Source: Hydractinia symbiolongicarpus | Taxonomy: Eukaryota; Cnidaria; Hydrozoa; Anthoathecata; Hydractiniidae | Assembly: GCF_029227915.1 (NCBI RefSeq) | Contig: NC_079887.1 | Span: 17,979,650-18,043,649 of the forward strand | Direction: 5' to 3' | DNA: 64,000 nucleotides | Shown: piece after piece, positions 11,201-24,134 of the stretch | Layout: each line of letters begins with the position of its first letter | Numbering within the stretch: position 1 is the stretch's first letter | Position numbers and translations under genes: made by a program | Notes under the pieces: generated by a model | What the model was told of the DNA's origin: nothing | What the model saw: only the letters and a program-made list of their open reading frames with translations | Databases searched by the model: none

Positions 11201-12330
11201 TGCGCGTAGTTGACTGTGTTTTAAAGACATGACGCAGTGGAAAACGATTTGGGACTTCGTAGTGCGTTGAGAGTGTAAGGATTAGACCAATGGTAACATG
11301 CGCAGGCACGTGAAACCACGTGATTTACGTGTAAGGCTTTTATTGAGTGTCAAAAGGCATATTACGGCCTTCAGAGGCCTGTAAGAGTAGTTGACGGTGT
11401 TATTAAGGCTAGGCGCAATGGAAAACGACTTGGTACGTCGTAGTCTATTGATGGTGGAAGGATTAGACCAATGGTAACCAGCGCAAGCACGTGGAACCAC
11501 GTGATTTAAGTGAAAGGCTCTTACTAGCTGTCAAAAGGCCATTTTACGGTCTTTAGAGGCCTGTAAGAGTAGTTGACGGTGTTATAACGCCATGGCGCAA
11601 TGGAAAACGACTTGGGAAGTCTTAGTCCATTGAGAGTGGAAGGATTAGACCATTGTTAAACAGCGCAGGCATGTGGATCCACGTGCTTTACGTGTAAGGC
11701 CTTTATTAGACATCAAAAGGCCATTTTACGGTCTTTAGAGGTCTGTAAGAGTAGTTGACGGTGTTATAACGCCATGGCGCAATGGAAAACGACTTGGGAA
11801 GTCTTAGTCCATTGAGAGTGGAAGGATTAGACCATTGTTAAACAGCGCAGGCATGTGGAACCACGTGCTTTACGTGTAAGGCCTTTATTAGACATCAAAA
11901 GGCCATATTACAGTGTTTAGAGGCCTGTAAGCGTAGTTGACTGTGTTTTAAAGACATGACGCAGTGGAAAACAACTTGGGACGTCGTAGTCCATTGACAG
12001 TGAAAGGATTAGACCAATGGTAACCTGCGAAGGCACGTGGAACCACGTGATTTACGTACAAGGCTTTTATTAAGCATCAAAAGGCCATATTACAGTCTTT
12101 ACAAGACTGTGCGCGTGGTTGACTGTGTTTTAAAGACTTGGCGCAATGGAAAAAGACTTGGGACGTCGTAGTCTAATGAGAGTTGAAGGACTAGATCAAT
12201 GGTAACCTGCGCAGGCACGTGGAACTACGTGATTTATGTGTAAGGCCTTTATTAGGCAGCAAAAGGCCATATTACAGCGTTTAGAGACGTGTAAGCGTAG
12301 TTGACTGTGTTTTAAAGACATGACGCAATG
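11201..12330 (+). repeat. 2727-bp HOR, partial copy 4
   Basis: This partial copy follows the unit for about 1.1 kb, including GGATCC at 11675-11680. It then accumulates differences (ACAAGACTG near 12101, GAGACGTG near 12285) and leaves register identity near 12330-12350. The exact end is uncertain. Confidence 0.75.
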
Positions 12331-15300
12331 GAAAACAACTTGGGACGTCGAAGTCTATAGAGAGTGGAAAGATTAGACCAATGGTAACCTGCGCAGGCAC
12401 GTGAAACCATGTGATTTACGTGTAAGGCTCTTTTTAGGCATCAAAACGCCATTTTACGGTCTTTAGAGGTCTGTAAGCGTAGTTGACGGTGTTATAAAGC
12501 CATGGCGCAATGGAAAACAACTTGGGAAGTCTTAGTCTATTGAGAGTGGAAGGATTAGACCATTGTTAAACAGCGCAGGCATGTGGAACCACGTGCTTTA
12601 CGTGTAAGGCCTTTATTAGGCATCAAAAGGCTATATTACAGTGTTTAGAGGCCTGTAAGCGTAGTTGACTGTGTTTTAAAGACATGACGCAGTGGAAAAC
12701 AACTTGGTACGTCGTAGTCCATTGACAGTGAAAGGATTAGACCAATGGTAACCTGTGCAGGCACGTGAAACCACGTGATTTACGTGTAAGGCTCTTTTTA
12801 GGCATCAAAATGCCATATTACGGCGTTTAGAGGCCTGTGCGCGTAGTTTATTGCGTTTTAAAGACATGGCGCAATGGATAACGATTTGGGACGTCGTAGT
12901 CTATAGAGAGTGCCAAGGTTAGACCAATGGTAACCTGCGCAGGCACGTGAAACCACGTGATTAACGTGTAAGGCCTTTATTAGGTGCCAAAAGGCCATAT
13001 TACAGTCTTTAGAGGCCTGTGCGCGTAGTTCACTGTGTTTTAAAGACAAGGCGAAATGGAAAACGATTTGGGACGTCGTAGTCTATAGAGAGTGGCAAGG
13101 TTAGACCAATGGTAACCTGCGCAGGCACGTGAAACCACGTGATTTACGTGTAAGGCCTTTATTAGGTGTCAAAAGGCATATTACGGCCTTCAGAGGCCTG
13201 TAAGAGTAGTTGACGGTGTTATTAAGCCTAGGCGCAATGGAAAATGACTTGGGAAGTCGTAGTCCATTAAGAGTAGAGGGATTAGAGGAATGGTAAACAG
13301 CGCAGGCACGTGGAACCACGTGCTTTACGTGTAAGGCCTTTATTAGACATCAAAAAGCCATATTTCATGTTTAGAGGCCTGTGCGCGTAGTTGACTGTGT
13401 TTTAAAGACATGACGCAGTGGAAAACGATTTGGGACTTCGTAGTGCGTTGAGAGTGTAAGGATTAGACCAATGGTAACATGCGCAGGCACGTGGAACCAC
13501 GTGATTTAAGTGAAAGGCCCTTACTAGCTGTCAAAAGGCCATTTTACGGTCTTTAGAGGTCTGTAAACGTAGTTTACGGTGTTATAAAGCCATGGCGCAA
13601 TGGAAAACGACTTGGGAAGACTTAGTCCATTGAGAGTGGAAGGATTAGACCATTGTTAAACAGCGCAGGCATGTGGAACCACGTGCTTTACGTGTAAGGC
13701 CTTTATTAGGCATCGAAAGGCCATATTACAGTGTTTAGAGGCCTGTAAGCGTAGTTGACTGTGTTTTAAAGACATGACGCAGTGGAAAACAACTTGGGAC
13801 GTCGTAGTCCATTGACAGTGAAAGGATTAGACCAATGGTAACCTGCGAAGGCATGTGGAACCACGTGATTTACGTACAAGGCTTTTATTAAGCATCAAAA
13901 GGCCATATTACAGTCTTTACAGGCCTGTGCGCGTAGTTGACTGTGTTTTAAAGACTTGGCGCAATGGAAAAAGACTTGGGACGTCGTAGTCTAATGAGAG
14001 TTGAAGGACTAGATCAATGGTAACCTGCGCAAGCACGTGGAACTACGTGATTTATGTGTAAGGCCTTTATTAGGCAGCAAAAGGCCATATCACAGCGTTT
14101 AGAGGCCTGTAAGCGTAGTTGACTGTGTTTTAAAGACATGACGCAATGGAAAACAACTTGGGACGTTGTAGTCCATTGACAGTGAAAGGATTAGACCAAT
14201 GGTAACCTGCGCAGGCACGTGAAACCACGTGATTTACGTGTAAGGCTCTTTTTAGGCATCAAAATGCCATATTACGGCGTTTAGAGGCCTTTGCGCGTAG
14301 TTCATTGCGTTTTAAAGACATAGCGCAATGGATAACGATTTGGGACGTCGTAGTCTATAGAGAGTGGCAAGGTTAGACCAATGGTAACCTGCGCAGGCAC
14401 GTGAAACCACGTGATTAACGTGTAAGGCCTTTATTAGGTGCCAAAAGGCCATATTACAGTCCTTAGAGGCCTGTGCGCGTAGTTCACTGTGTTTTAAGGA
14501 CAGGGCGCAATGGAAAACGATTTGGGACGTCGTAGTCTATAGACAGTGGCAAGGTTAGACCAATGGTAACCTGCGCAGGCACGTGAAACCACGTGATTTA
14601 CGTGTAAGGCCTTTATTAGGTGTCAAAAGGCATATTACGGCCTTCAGAGGCCTGTAAGAGTAGTTGATGGTGTTATTAAGCCTAGGCGCAATGGAAAATG
14701 ACTTGGGATGTCGTAGTCCATTAAGAGTGGAGGGATTAGAGGAATGGTAAACAGCGCAGGCACGTGGAACCACGTGCTTTACGTGTAAGGCCTTTATTAG
14801 ACATCAAAAAGCCATATTACAGTGTTTAGAGGCCTGTGCGCGTAGTTGACTGTGTTTTAAAGACATGACGCAGTGGAAAACGATTTGGGACTTCGTAGTG
14901 CGTTGAGAGTGTAAGGATTAGACCAACCTGTGTTTTAAAGACTTGGCGCAATGGAAAAAGACTTGGGACGTCGTAGTCTAATGAGAGTTGAAGGACTAGA
15001 TCAATGGCACAGGCACGTGGAACTACGTGATTTATGTGTAAGGCCTTTATTAGGCAGCAAAAGGCCATATTACAGCGTTTAGAGGCCTGTAAGCGTAGTT
15101 GACTGTGTTTTAAAGACATGACGCAATGGAAAACAACTTGGGACGTCGTAGTCTATAGAGAGTGGAAAGATTAGACCAATGGTGACCTGTGCAGGCACGT
15201 GAAACCACGTGATTTACGTGTAAGGCTCTTCTTAGGCATCAAAATGCCATATTACGGTCTTTAGAGGCCTGTGCGCGTAGTTCACTGTGTTTTAAAGACA

Positions 15301-16580
15301 TGGCGCAATGGAAAACGATTTGGGACGTCGTAGTCTATAGTGAGTGGCAAGGTTAGACCAATGGTAACCTGCGCCGGCACGTGAATCCACGTGATTTAAG
15401 TGAAAGGCCCTTACTAGCTGTCAAAAGGCCATTTTACGGTCTTTAGAGGTCTGTAAGCGTAGTTGACGGTGTTATAAAGCCATGGCGCAATGGAAAACGA
15501 CTTGGGAAGTCTTAGTCCTTTGAGAGTGGAAGGATTAGACCATTGTTAAACAGCGCAGGCACGTGAAACCACGTGATTTACGTGTAAGGCTCTTTTTAGT
15601 CATCAAAATGCCATATTACGGCGTTTAGAGGCCTGTGCGCGTAGTTCACTGTGTTTTAAAGACATGGCGCAATGGATAACGATTTGGGAAGTCGTAGTCT
15701 ATAGAGAGTGGCAAGGTTACACCAATGGTAACCTGCGCAGGCACGTGAGTCCACGTGATTTACGTGTAAGGCCTTTATTAGGTGTCAAAAGGCCATATTA
15801 CAGTCTTTACAGGCCTGTGCGGGTAGTTGACTGTGTTTTAAAGACTTGGCGCAATGGAAAAAGACTTGGTACGTCGTAGTCTAATGAGAGTTGAAGGACT
15901 AGACCAATGATAACCTACGCAGGCACGTGGAATTACGTGATTTAAGTGTAAGGCCTTTATTAGGCAGCAAAAGGCCATATTACAGCGTTTAGAGGTCTGT
16001 AAGCGTAGTTGACTGTGTTTTAAAGACATGACGCAATGGAAAACAATTTGGGACGTCGTAGTCTATAGAGAGTGGAAAGATTGGACCAATGGTAACCTGC
16101 GCAGGCACGTGAAACCTCGTGATTTGCGTGTAAGGCTCTTTTTAGGCATCAAAATGCCATTTTACGGTCTTTAGAGGTCTGTAAGCGTAGTTGACGGTGT
16201 TATAAAGCCTTGGCGCAATGGAAAACGACTTGGGAAGTCTTAGTCCATTGAGAGTGGAAGGATTAGACCATTGTTAAACAGCGCAGGCATGTGGAACCAC
16301 CTGCTTTACGTGTAAGGCCTTTATTAGGCATCAAAAGGCCATATTACAGTGCTTAGATGCCTGTAAGCGTAGTTGACTGTGTTTTAAAGACATGACGCAG
16401 TGGAAAACAACTTGGGACGTCGTAGTCCATTGACAGTGAAAGGATTAGACCAATGGTAACCTGCGAAGGCACGTGGAATTACGTGATTTATGTGTAAGGC
16501 CTTTATTAGGCAGCAAAAGGCCATATTACAGCGTTTAGAGGCCTGTAAGCGTAGTTGACTTTGTTTTAAAGACATGACGC
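12331..16580 (+). repeat. Mixed-class satellite segment
   Basis: This segment holds classes A, B, C, D, E, G and H in shuffled order, with one 78-bp truncated monomer at 14895-14972. A D-class monomer just after it, near 15007, has lost the 7 bases TAACCTG. The part around 12.3-13.1 kb resembles 22.2-22.8 kb at an offset near 9891 bp, which fits 54 monomers plus one truncated monomer. Confidence 0.72.
14895..14972 (+). repeat. Truncated 78-bp monomer (F head fused to C tail)
   Basis: The distance between successive GTAGT landmarks is 78 instead of 182. The head is class F (GTGCGTTGAGAGTGTAAGG) and runs through GATTAGACCAA. It then jumps to CCTGTGTTTTAAAGAC and the class C tail (CTTGGCGC, ATGGAAAAAGAC). 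About 104 bases carrying both E-boxes, the T-rich block and the GGCC blocks are missing. The same truncated form recurs at 24057, 25440 and 27698. Confidence 0.9.
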
Positions 16581-19500
16581 AATGGAAAACAATTTGGGAC
16601 GTCGTAGTCTATAGAGAGTGGAAAGATTAGACCAATGGTAACCTGCACAGGTACGTGAAACCACGTGATTTACGTGTAAGGCTCTTTTTAGGCATCAAAA
16701 TGCTATTTTACGGTCTTTAGAGGTCTGTAAGCGTAGTTGACGGTGTTATAAAGCCATGGCGCAATGGAAAGCGACTTGGGAAGTCTTAGTCCATTGAGAG
16801 TGGAAGGATTAGACCATTGTTAAACAGCGCACGCATGTGGAACCACGTGCTTTACGTGTAAGGCCTTTATTAGGCATCAAAAGGCCATATTACAGTGTTT
16901 AGAGGCCTGTAAGCGTAGTTGACCGTGTTTTAAAGACATGGCGCAATGGATAACGATTTGGGACGTCGTAGTCTATAGAGAGTGGCAAGGTTAGACCAAT
17001 GGTAACATGCGCAGGCACGTGAAACCACGTGATTTACGTGTAAGGCTTTTATTAAGTGTCAAAAGGCATATTACGGCCTTCAGAGGCCTGTAAGAGTAGT
17101 TGACGGTGTTATTAAGGCTAGGCGCAATGGAAAACGACTTGGTACGTCGTAGTCTATTGATGGTGGAAGGATTAGACCAATGGTAACCAGCGCAAGCACG
17201 TGGAACCACGTGATTTAAGTGAAAGGCCCTCACTAGCTGTGAAAAGGCCATTTTACGGTCTTTAGAGGTCTGTAAGAGTAGTTGACGGTGTTATAAAGCC
17301 ATGGCGCAATGGAAAACGACTTGGGAAGACTTAGTCCATTGAGAGTGGAAGGATTAGACCATTGTTAAACAGCGCAGGCATGTGGAACCACGTGCTTTAC
17401 GTGTAAGGCCTTTATTAGACATCAAAAGACCATATTACAGTGTTTAGAGGCCTGTAAGCGTAGTTGACTGTGTTTTAAAGACATGACGCAGTGGAAAACA
17501 ACTTGGGACGTCGTAGTCCATTGACAGTGAAAGGATTAGACCAATGGTAACCTGCGAAGGCGCGTGGAACCACGTGATTTACGTACAAGGCTTTTATTAA
17601 GCATCAAAAGGCCATATTACAGTCTTTACAGGCCTGTGCGCGTAGTTGACTGTGTTTTAAAGACTTGGCGCAATGGAAAAAGACTTGGGACGTCGTAGTC
17701 TAATGAGAGTTGAAGGACTAGATCAATGGTAACCTGCGCAGGCACGTGGAACCACGTGATTTACGTGTAAGGCTTTTATTAAGTGTCAAAAGGCATATTA
17801 CGGCCTTCAGAGGCCTGTAAGAGTAGTTGACGGTGTTATTAAGCCTAGGCGCAATGGAAAACGACTTGGTACGTCGTAGTCTATTGATGGTGGAAGGATT
17901 AGACCAATGGTAACCAGCGCAAGCACGTGGAACCACGTGATTTAAGTGAAAGGCCCTCACTAGCTGTGAAAAGGCCATTTTGCGTCTTTAGAGGTCTGTA
18001 AGCGTAGTTGACGGTGTTATAAAGCCATGGCGCAATGGAAAACGACTTGGGAAGTCTTAGTCCATTGACAGTGGAAGGATTAGACCATTGTTAAACAGCG
18101 CAGGCATGTGGAACCACGTGCTTTACGTGTAAGGCCTTTATTAGGCATCAAAAAGCCATATTACAGTGTTTAGAGGCCTGTGCGCGTAGTTGACTGTGTT
18201 TTAAAGACATGACGCAGTGGAAAACAACTTGGGACGTCGTAGTCCATTGACAGTGAAAGGATTAGACCAATGGTAACCTGCGAAGGCATGTGGAACCACG
18301 TGATTTACGTACAAGGCTTTTATTAAGCATCAAAAGGCCATATTACAGTCTTTACAGGCCTGTGCGCGTAGTTGACTGTGTTTTAAAGACTTGGCGCAAT
18401 GGAGAAAGACTTGGGACGTCGTAGTCTAATGAGAGTTGAAGGACTAGATCAATGGTAACCTGCACAGGCACGTGGAACTACGTGATTTATGTGTAAGGCC
18501 TTTATTAGGCAGCAAAAGGCCATATTACAGCGTTTAGAGGCCTGTAAGCGTAGTTGACTGTGTTTTAAAGACATGACGCAATGGAAAACAACTTGGGACG
18601 TCGTAGTCTATAGAGAGTGGAAAGATTAGACCAATGGTAACCTGTGCAGGCACGTGAAACCACGTGATTTACGTGTAAGGCTCTTCTTAGGCATCAAAAT
18701 GCCATATTACGGTCTTTAGAGGCCTGTGCGCGTAGTTCACTGTGTTTTAAAGACATGACGCAATGGAAAACAATTTGGGACGTCGTAGTCTATAGAGAGT
18801 GGAAAGATTAGACCAATGGTAACCTGTACAGGCACGTGAAACCACGTGATTTACGTGTAAGGCTCTTTTTAGGCATCAAAATGCTATTTTACGGTCTTTA
18901 GAGGTCTGTAAGCGTAGTTGACGGTGTTATAAAGCCATGGCGCAATGGAAAGCGACTTGGGAAGTCTTAGTCCATTGAGAGTAGAAGGATTAGACCATTG
19001 TTAAACAGCGCACGCATGTGGAACCACGTGCTTTACGTGTAAGGCCTTTATTAGGCATCAAAAGGCCATATTACAGTGTTTAGAGGCCTGTAAGCGTAGT
19101 TGACCGTGTTTTAAAGACATGGCGCAATGGATAACGATTTGGGACGTCGTAGTCTATAGAGAGTGGCAAGGTTAGACCAATGGTAACATGCGCAGGCACG
19201 TGAAACCACGTGATTTACGTGTAAGGCTTTTATTAAGTGTCAAAAGGCATATTACGGCCTTCAGAGGCCTGTAAGAGTAGTTGACGGTGTTATTAAGCCT
19301 AGGCGCAATGGAAAACGACTTGGTACGTCGTAGTCTATTGATGGTGGAAGGATTAGACCAATGGTAACCAGCGCAAGCACGTGGAACCACGTGATTTAAG
19401 TGAAAGGCCCTCACTAGCTGTGAAAAGGCCATTTTACGGTCTTTAGAGGTCTGTAAGCGTAGTTGACGGTGTTATAAAGCCATGGCGCAATGGAAAACGA

Positions 19501-20090
19501 CTTGGGAAGTCTTTGTCCATTGACAGTGGAAGGATTAGACCATTGTTAAACAGCGCAGGCATGTGGAACCACGTGCTTTACGTGTAAGGCCTTTATTAGG
19601 CATCAAAAAGCCATATTACAGTGTTTAGAGGCCTGTGCGCGTAGTTGACTGTGTTTTAAAGACATGACGCAGTGGAAAACAACTTGGGACGTCGTAGTCC
19701 ATTGACAGTGAAAGGATTAGACCAATGGTAACCTGCGAAGGCATGTGGAACCACGTGATTTACGTACAAGGCTTTTATTAAGCATCAAAAGGCCATATTA
19801 CAGTCTTTACAGGCCTGTGCGCGTAGTTGACTGTGTTTTAAAGACTTGGCGCAATGGAAAAAGACTTGGGACGTCGTAGTCTAATGAGAGTTGAAGGACT
19901 AGATCAATGGTAACCTGCACAGGCACGTGGAACTACGTGATTTATGTGTAAGGCCTTTATTAGGCAGCAAAAGGCCATATTACAGCGTTTAGAGGCCTGT
20001 AAGCGTAGTTGACTGTGTTTTAAAGACATGACGCAATGGAAAACAACTTGGGACGTCGTAGTCTATAGAGAGTGGAAAGATTAGACCAAT
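16581..20090 (+). repeat. Overlapping 2181-bp and 1454-bp segmental duplications
   Basis: The stretch near 16.58-17.4 kb matches 18.76-19.55 kb at 2181 bp (12 monomers); both carry TGCTATTTTACGG, GCGCACGCATG and GTTGACCGTG. The stretch near 17.7-18.64 kb matches 19.17-20.09 kb at 1454 bp (8 monomers); both carry CCCTCACTAGCTGTGAAAAGG. The offsets are whole numbers of monomers, as expected for unequal exchange in register. Copies differ by several substitutions. Confidence 0.78.
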
Positions 20091-23000
20091 GGTAACCTGC
20101 GCCGGCACGTGAATCCACGTGATTTAAGTGAAAGGCCCTTACTAGCTGTCAAAAGGCCATTTTACGGTCTTTAGAGGTCTGTAAGCGTAGTTGACGGTGT
20201 TATAAAGCCATGGCGCAATGGAAAACGACTTGGGAAGTCTTAGTCCATTGAGAGTGGAAGGATTAGACCATTGTTAAACAGCGCAGGCATGTGGAACCAC
20301 CTGCTTTACGTGTAAGGCCTTTATTAGGCATCAAAATGCCATATTACGGCGTTTAGAGGCCTGTGCGCGTAGTTCACTGTGTTTTAAAGACATGGCGCAA
20401 TGGATAACGATTTGGGAAGTCGTAGTCTATAGAGAGTGGCAAGGTTACACCAATGGTAACCTGCGCAGGCACGTGAGTCCACGTGATTTACGTGTAAGGC
20501 CTTTATTAGGTGTCAAAAGGCCATATTACAGTCTTTACAGGCCTGTGCGGGTAGTTGACTGTGTTTTAAAGACTTGGCGCAATGGAAAAAGACTTGGTAC
20601 GTCGTAGTCTAATGAGAGTTGAAGGACTAGACCAATGGTAACCTGCGAAGGCACGTGGAATTACGTGATTTATGTGTAAGGCCTTTATTAGGCAGCAAAA
20701 GGCCATATTACAGCGTTTAGAGGCCTGTAAGCGTAGTTGACTTTGTTTTAAAGACATGACGCAATGGAAAACAATTTGGGACGTCGTAGTCTATAGAGAG
20801 TGGAAAGATTAGACCAATGGTAACCTGCACAGGCACGTGAAACCACGTGATTTACGTGTAAGGCTCTTTTTAGGCATCAAAATGCTATTTTACGGTCTTT
20901 AGAAGTCTGTAAGCGTAGTTGACGGTGTTATAAAGCCATGGCGCAATGGAAAGCGACTTGGGAAGTCTTAGTCCATTGAGAGTGGAAGGATTAGACCATT
21001 GTTAAACAGCGCACGCATGTGGAACCACGTGCTTTACGTGTAAGGCCTTTATTAGGCATCAAAAGGCCATATTACAGTGTTTAGAGGCCTGTAAGCGTAG
21101 TTGACTGTGTTTTAAAGACATGACGCAGTGGAAAACAACTTGGGACGTCGTAGTCCATTGACAGTGAAAGGATTAGACCAATGGTAACCTGCGAAGGCAC
21201 GTGGAATTACGTGATTTATGTGTAAGGCCTTTATTAGGCAGCAAAATGCTATTTTACGGTCTTTAGAGGTCTGTAAGCGTAGTTGACGGTGTTATAAAGC
21301 CATGGCGCAATGGAAAGCGACTTGGGAAGTCTTAGTCCATTGAGAGTGGAAGGATTAGACCATTGTTAAACAGCGCACGCATGTGGAACCACGTGCTTTA
21401 CGTGTAAGGCCTTTATTAGGCATCAAAAGGCCATATTACAGTGTTTAGAGGCCTGTAAGCGTAGTTGACCGTGTTTTAAAGACATGGCGCAATGGATAAC
21501 GATTTGGGACGTCGCAGTCTATAGAGAGTGGCAAGGTTAGACCAATGGTAACATGCGCAGGCACGTGAAACCACGTGATTTACGTGTAAGGCTTTTATTA
21601 AGTGTCAAAAGGCATATTACGGCCTTCAGAGGCCTGTAAGAGTAGTTGACGGTGTTATTAAGGCTAGGCGTAATGGAAAACGACTTGGTACGTCGTAGTC
21701 TATTGATGGTGGAAGGATTAGACCATTGTTAAACAGCGCAGGCATGTGGAACCACGTGCTTTACGTGTAAGGCCTTCATTAGACATCAAAAGGCCATATT
21801 ACAGTGTTTAGAGGCCTGTAAGCGTAGTTGACTGTGTTTTAAAGACATGACGCAGTGGAAAACAACTTGGGACGTCGTAGTCCATTGACAGTGAAAGGAT
21901 TAGACCAATGGTAACCTGCGAAGGCACGTGGAACCACGTGATTTACGTACAAGGCTTTTATTAAGCATCAAAAGGCCATATTACAGTCTTTACAGGCCTG
22001 TGCGCGTGGTTGACTGTGTTTTAAAGACTTGGCGCAATGGAAAAAGACTTGGGACGTCGTAGTCTAATGAGAGTTGAAGGACTAGATCAATGGTAATCTG
22101 CGCAGGCACGTGGAACTACGTGATTTATGTGTAAGGCCTTTATTAGGCAGCAAAAGGCCATATTACAGCGTTTAGAGACCTGTAAGCGTAGTTGACTGTG
22201 TTTTAAAGACATGACGCAATGGAAAACAGCTTGGGACGTCGTAGTCTATAGAGAGTGGAAAGATTAGACCAATGGTAACCTGCGCAGGCACGTGAAACCA
22301 TGTGATTTACGTGTAAGGCTCTTTTTAGGCATCAAAATGACATTTTACGGGCTTTAGAGGTCTGTAAGCGTAGTTGACGGTGTTATAAAGCCATGGCGCA
22401 ATGGAAAACGACTTGGAAAGTCTTAGTCTATTGAGAGTGGAAGGATTAGACCATTGTTAAACAGCGCAGGCATGTGGAACCACGTGCTTTACGTGTAAGG
22501 CCTTTATTAGGCATCAAAAGGCTATATTACAGTGTTTAGAGGCCTGTAAGCGTAGTTGACTGTGTTTTAAAGACATGACGCAGTGGAAAACAACTTGGTA
22601 CGTCGTAGTCCATTGACAGTGAAAGGATTAGACCAATGGTAACCTGTGCAGGCACGTGAAACCACGTGATTTACGTGTAAGGCTCTTTTTAGGCATCAAA
22701 ATGCCATATTACAGTCTTTAGAGGCCTGTGCGCGTAGTTCACTGTGTTTTAAAGACAAGGCGAAATGGAAAACGATTTGGGACGTCGTAGTCTATAGAGA
22801 GTGGCAAGGTTAGACCAATGGTAACCTGCGCAGGCACGTGGAACCACGTGATTTACGTGTAAGGCTTTTATTAAGTGTCAAAAGGCATATTACGGCCTTC
22901 AGAGGCCTGTAAGAGTATTTGACGGTGTTATTAAGCCTAGGCGCAATGGAAAACGACTTTGTACGTCGTAGTCTATTGATGGTGGAAGGATTAGACCAAT

Positions 23001-23560
23001 GGTAACCAGCGCAAGCACGTGGAACCACGTGATTTAATTGAAAGGCCCTCACTAGCTGTGAAAAGGCCATTTTACGGTCTTTAGAGGTCTGTAAGCGTAG
23101 TTGACGGTGTTATAAAGCCATGGCGCAATGGAAAACGACTTGGGAAGTCTTAGTCCATTGACAGTGGAAGGATTAGACCATTGTTAAACAGCGCAGGCAT
23201 GTGGAACCACGTGCTTTACGTGTAAGGCCTTTATTAGGCATCGAAAGGCCATATTACAGTGTTTAGAGGCCTGTAAGCGTAGTTGACTGTGTTTTAAAGA
23301 CATGACGCAGTGGAAAACAACTTGGGACGTCGTAGTCCATTGACAGTGAAAGGATTAGACCAATGGTAACCTGCGAAGGCATGTGGAACCACGTGATTTA
23401 CGTACAAGGCTTTTATTAAGAATCAAAAGGCCATATTACAGTCTTTACAGGCCTGTGCGCGTAGTTGACTGTGTTTTAAAGACTTGGCGCAATGGAAAAA
23501 GACTTGGGACGTCGTAGTCTAATGAGAGTTGAAGGACTAGATCAATGGTAACCTGCGCAG
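20091..23560 (+). repeat. Mixed-class satellite segment
   Basis: The start (GCGCCGGCACGTGAATCC near 20100) matches 15.36 kb at an offset of 4728 bp, which is 26 monomers. A 363-bp duplication lies inside at 20881-21243 and 21244 to about 21480. The part near 22.2-22.8 kb resembles 12.3-13.0 kb. The monomer pair near 22.8-23.1 kb matches 17.7 kb at 5092 bp (28 monomers). Confidence 0.72.
20881..21480 (+). repeat. Local 363-bp (two-monomer) duplication
   Basis: AATGCTATTTTACGG at 20881 recurs at 21244, and the following B-class monomer with GCGCACGCATG is repeated as well. At the join the class D start AGGCAGC runs directly into the class A tail AATGCTATTTTA, forming a hybrid monomer. The second copy diverges near 21470, where GTTGACCGTG replaces GTTGACTGTG. 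Confidence 0.8.
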
Positions 23561-24056
23561 GCACGTGGAACTACGTGATTTATGTGTAAGGCCTTTATTA
23601 GGTGTCAACAGGCATATTACGGTCTTTAGAGGCCTGTGCGCGTAGTTCACTGTGTTTTAAAGACATGGCGCAATGGAAAACGATTTGGGACGTCGTAGTC
23701 TATAGAGAGTGGCAAGGTTAGACCAATGGTAACCTGCGCAGGCACGTGAAACCACGTGATTTACGTGTAAGGCCTTTATTAGGTGTCAAAAGGCATATTC
23801 CGCCTTCAGGGGCCTGTAAGAGTAGTTGACGGTGTTATTAAGCCTAGGCGCAATGGAACACGACTTGGGAAGTCGTAGTCCATTGAGAGTGGAGGGATTA
23901 GACGAATGGTAAACAGCGCAGGCACGTGGAACCACGTGCTTTACGTCTAAGGCCTTTATTAGGCATCAAAAAGCCATATTACAGTGTTTAGAGGCCTGTG
24001 CGCGTAGTTGACTGTGTTTTAAAGACATGACGCAGTGGAAAACGATTTGGGACTTC

Positions 24057-24134
24057 GTAGTGCGTTGAGAGTGTAAGGATTAGACCAACCTGTGTTTTAA
24101 AGACTTGGCGCAATGGAAAAAGACTTGGGACGTC
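24057..24134 (+). repeat. Truncated 78-bp monomer
   Basis: This is the same F-head to C-tail fusion as at 14895: TTAGACCAACCTGTG, then TTTTAAAGACTTGG. It is followed by a D-class monomer with CTGCACAGG and TTATATG. Confidence 0.9.

Larger units (their letters stand above)
3020..12330 (+). repeat. 2727-bp higher-order repeat (15-mer), ~3.4 copies
   Basis: Diagnostic variants recur at exactly 2727 bp, for example at 3101, 5828, 8555 and 11282, and at 5222, 7949 and 10676. Since 2727 is 15 times 181.8, the unit is 15 monomers of mixed class. Copies differ by only a handful of substitutions, so I estimate identity above 99%. Similarity to the preceding copy starts near 3020, and the fourth copy fades after about 12330. 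This is the clearest HOR in the window and implies recent amplification of a 15-monomer block. Confidence 0.93.

Noticed and set aside
13355-13385. Irregular CATATTTCATGTTTAG near 13365
   Set aside because: A small local indel and substitution in one monomer (normally CATATTACAGTGTTTAG). It has no wider structure.
15664-15879. Plus-strand 71-codon frame (MAQWITIWE...) found six times
   Set aside because: All six lie in the same satellite context (GGATAACGATTTGGGAAGTCG with GTGAGTCC or GTGAAACC) and are copies made by segmental duplication, not a conserved gene.
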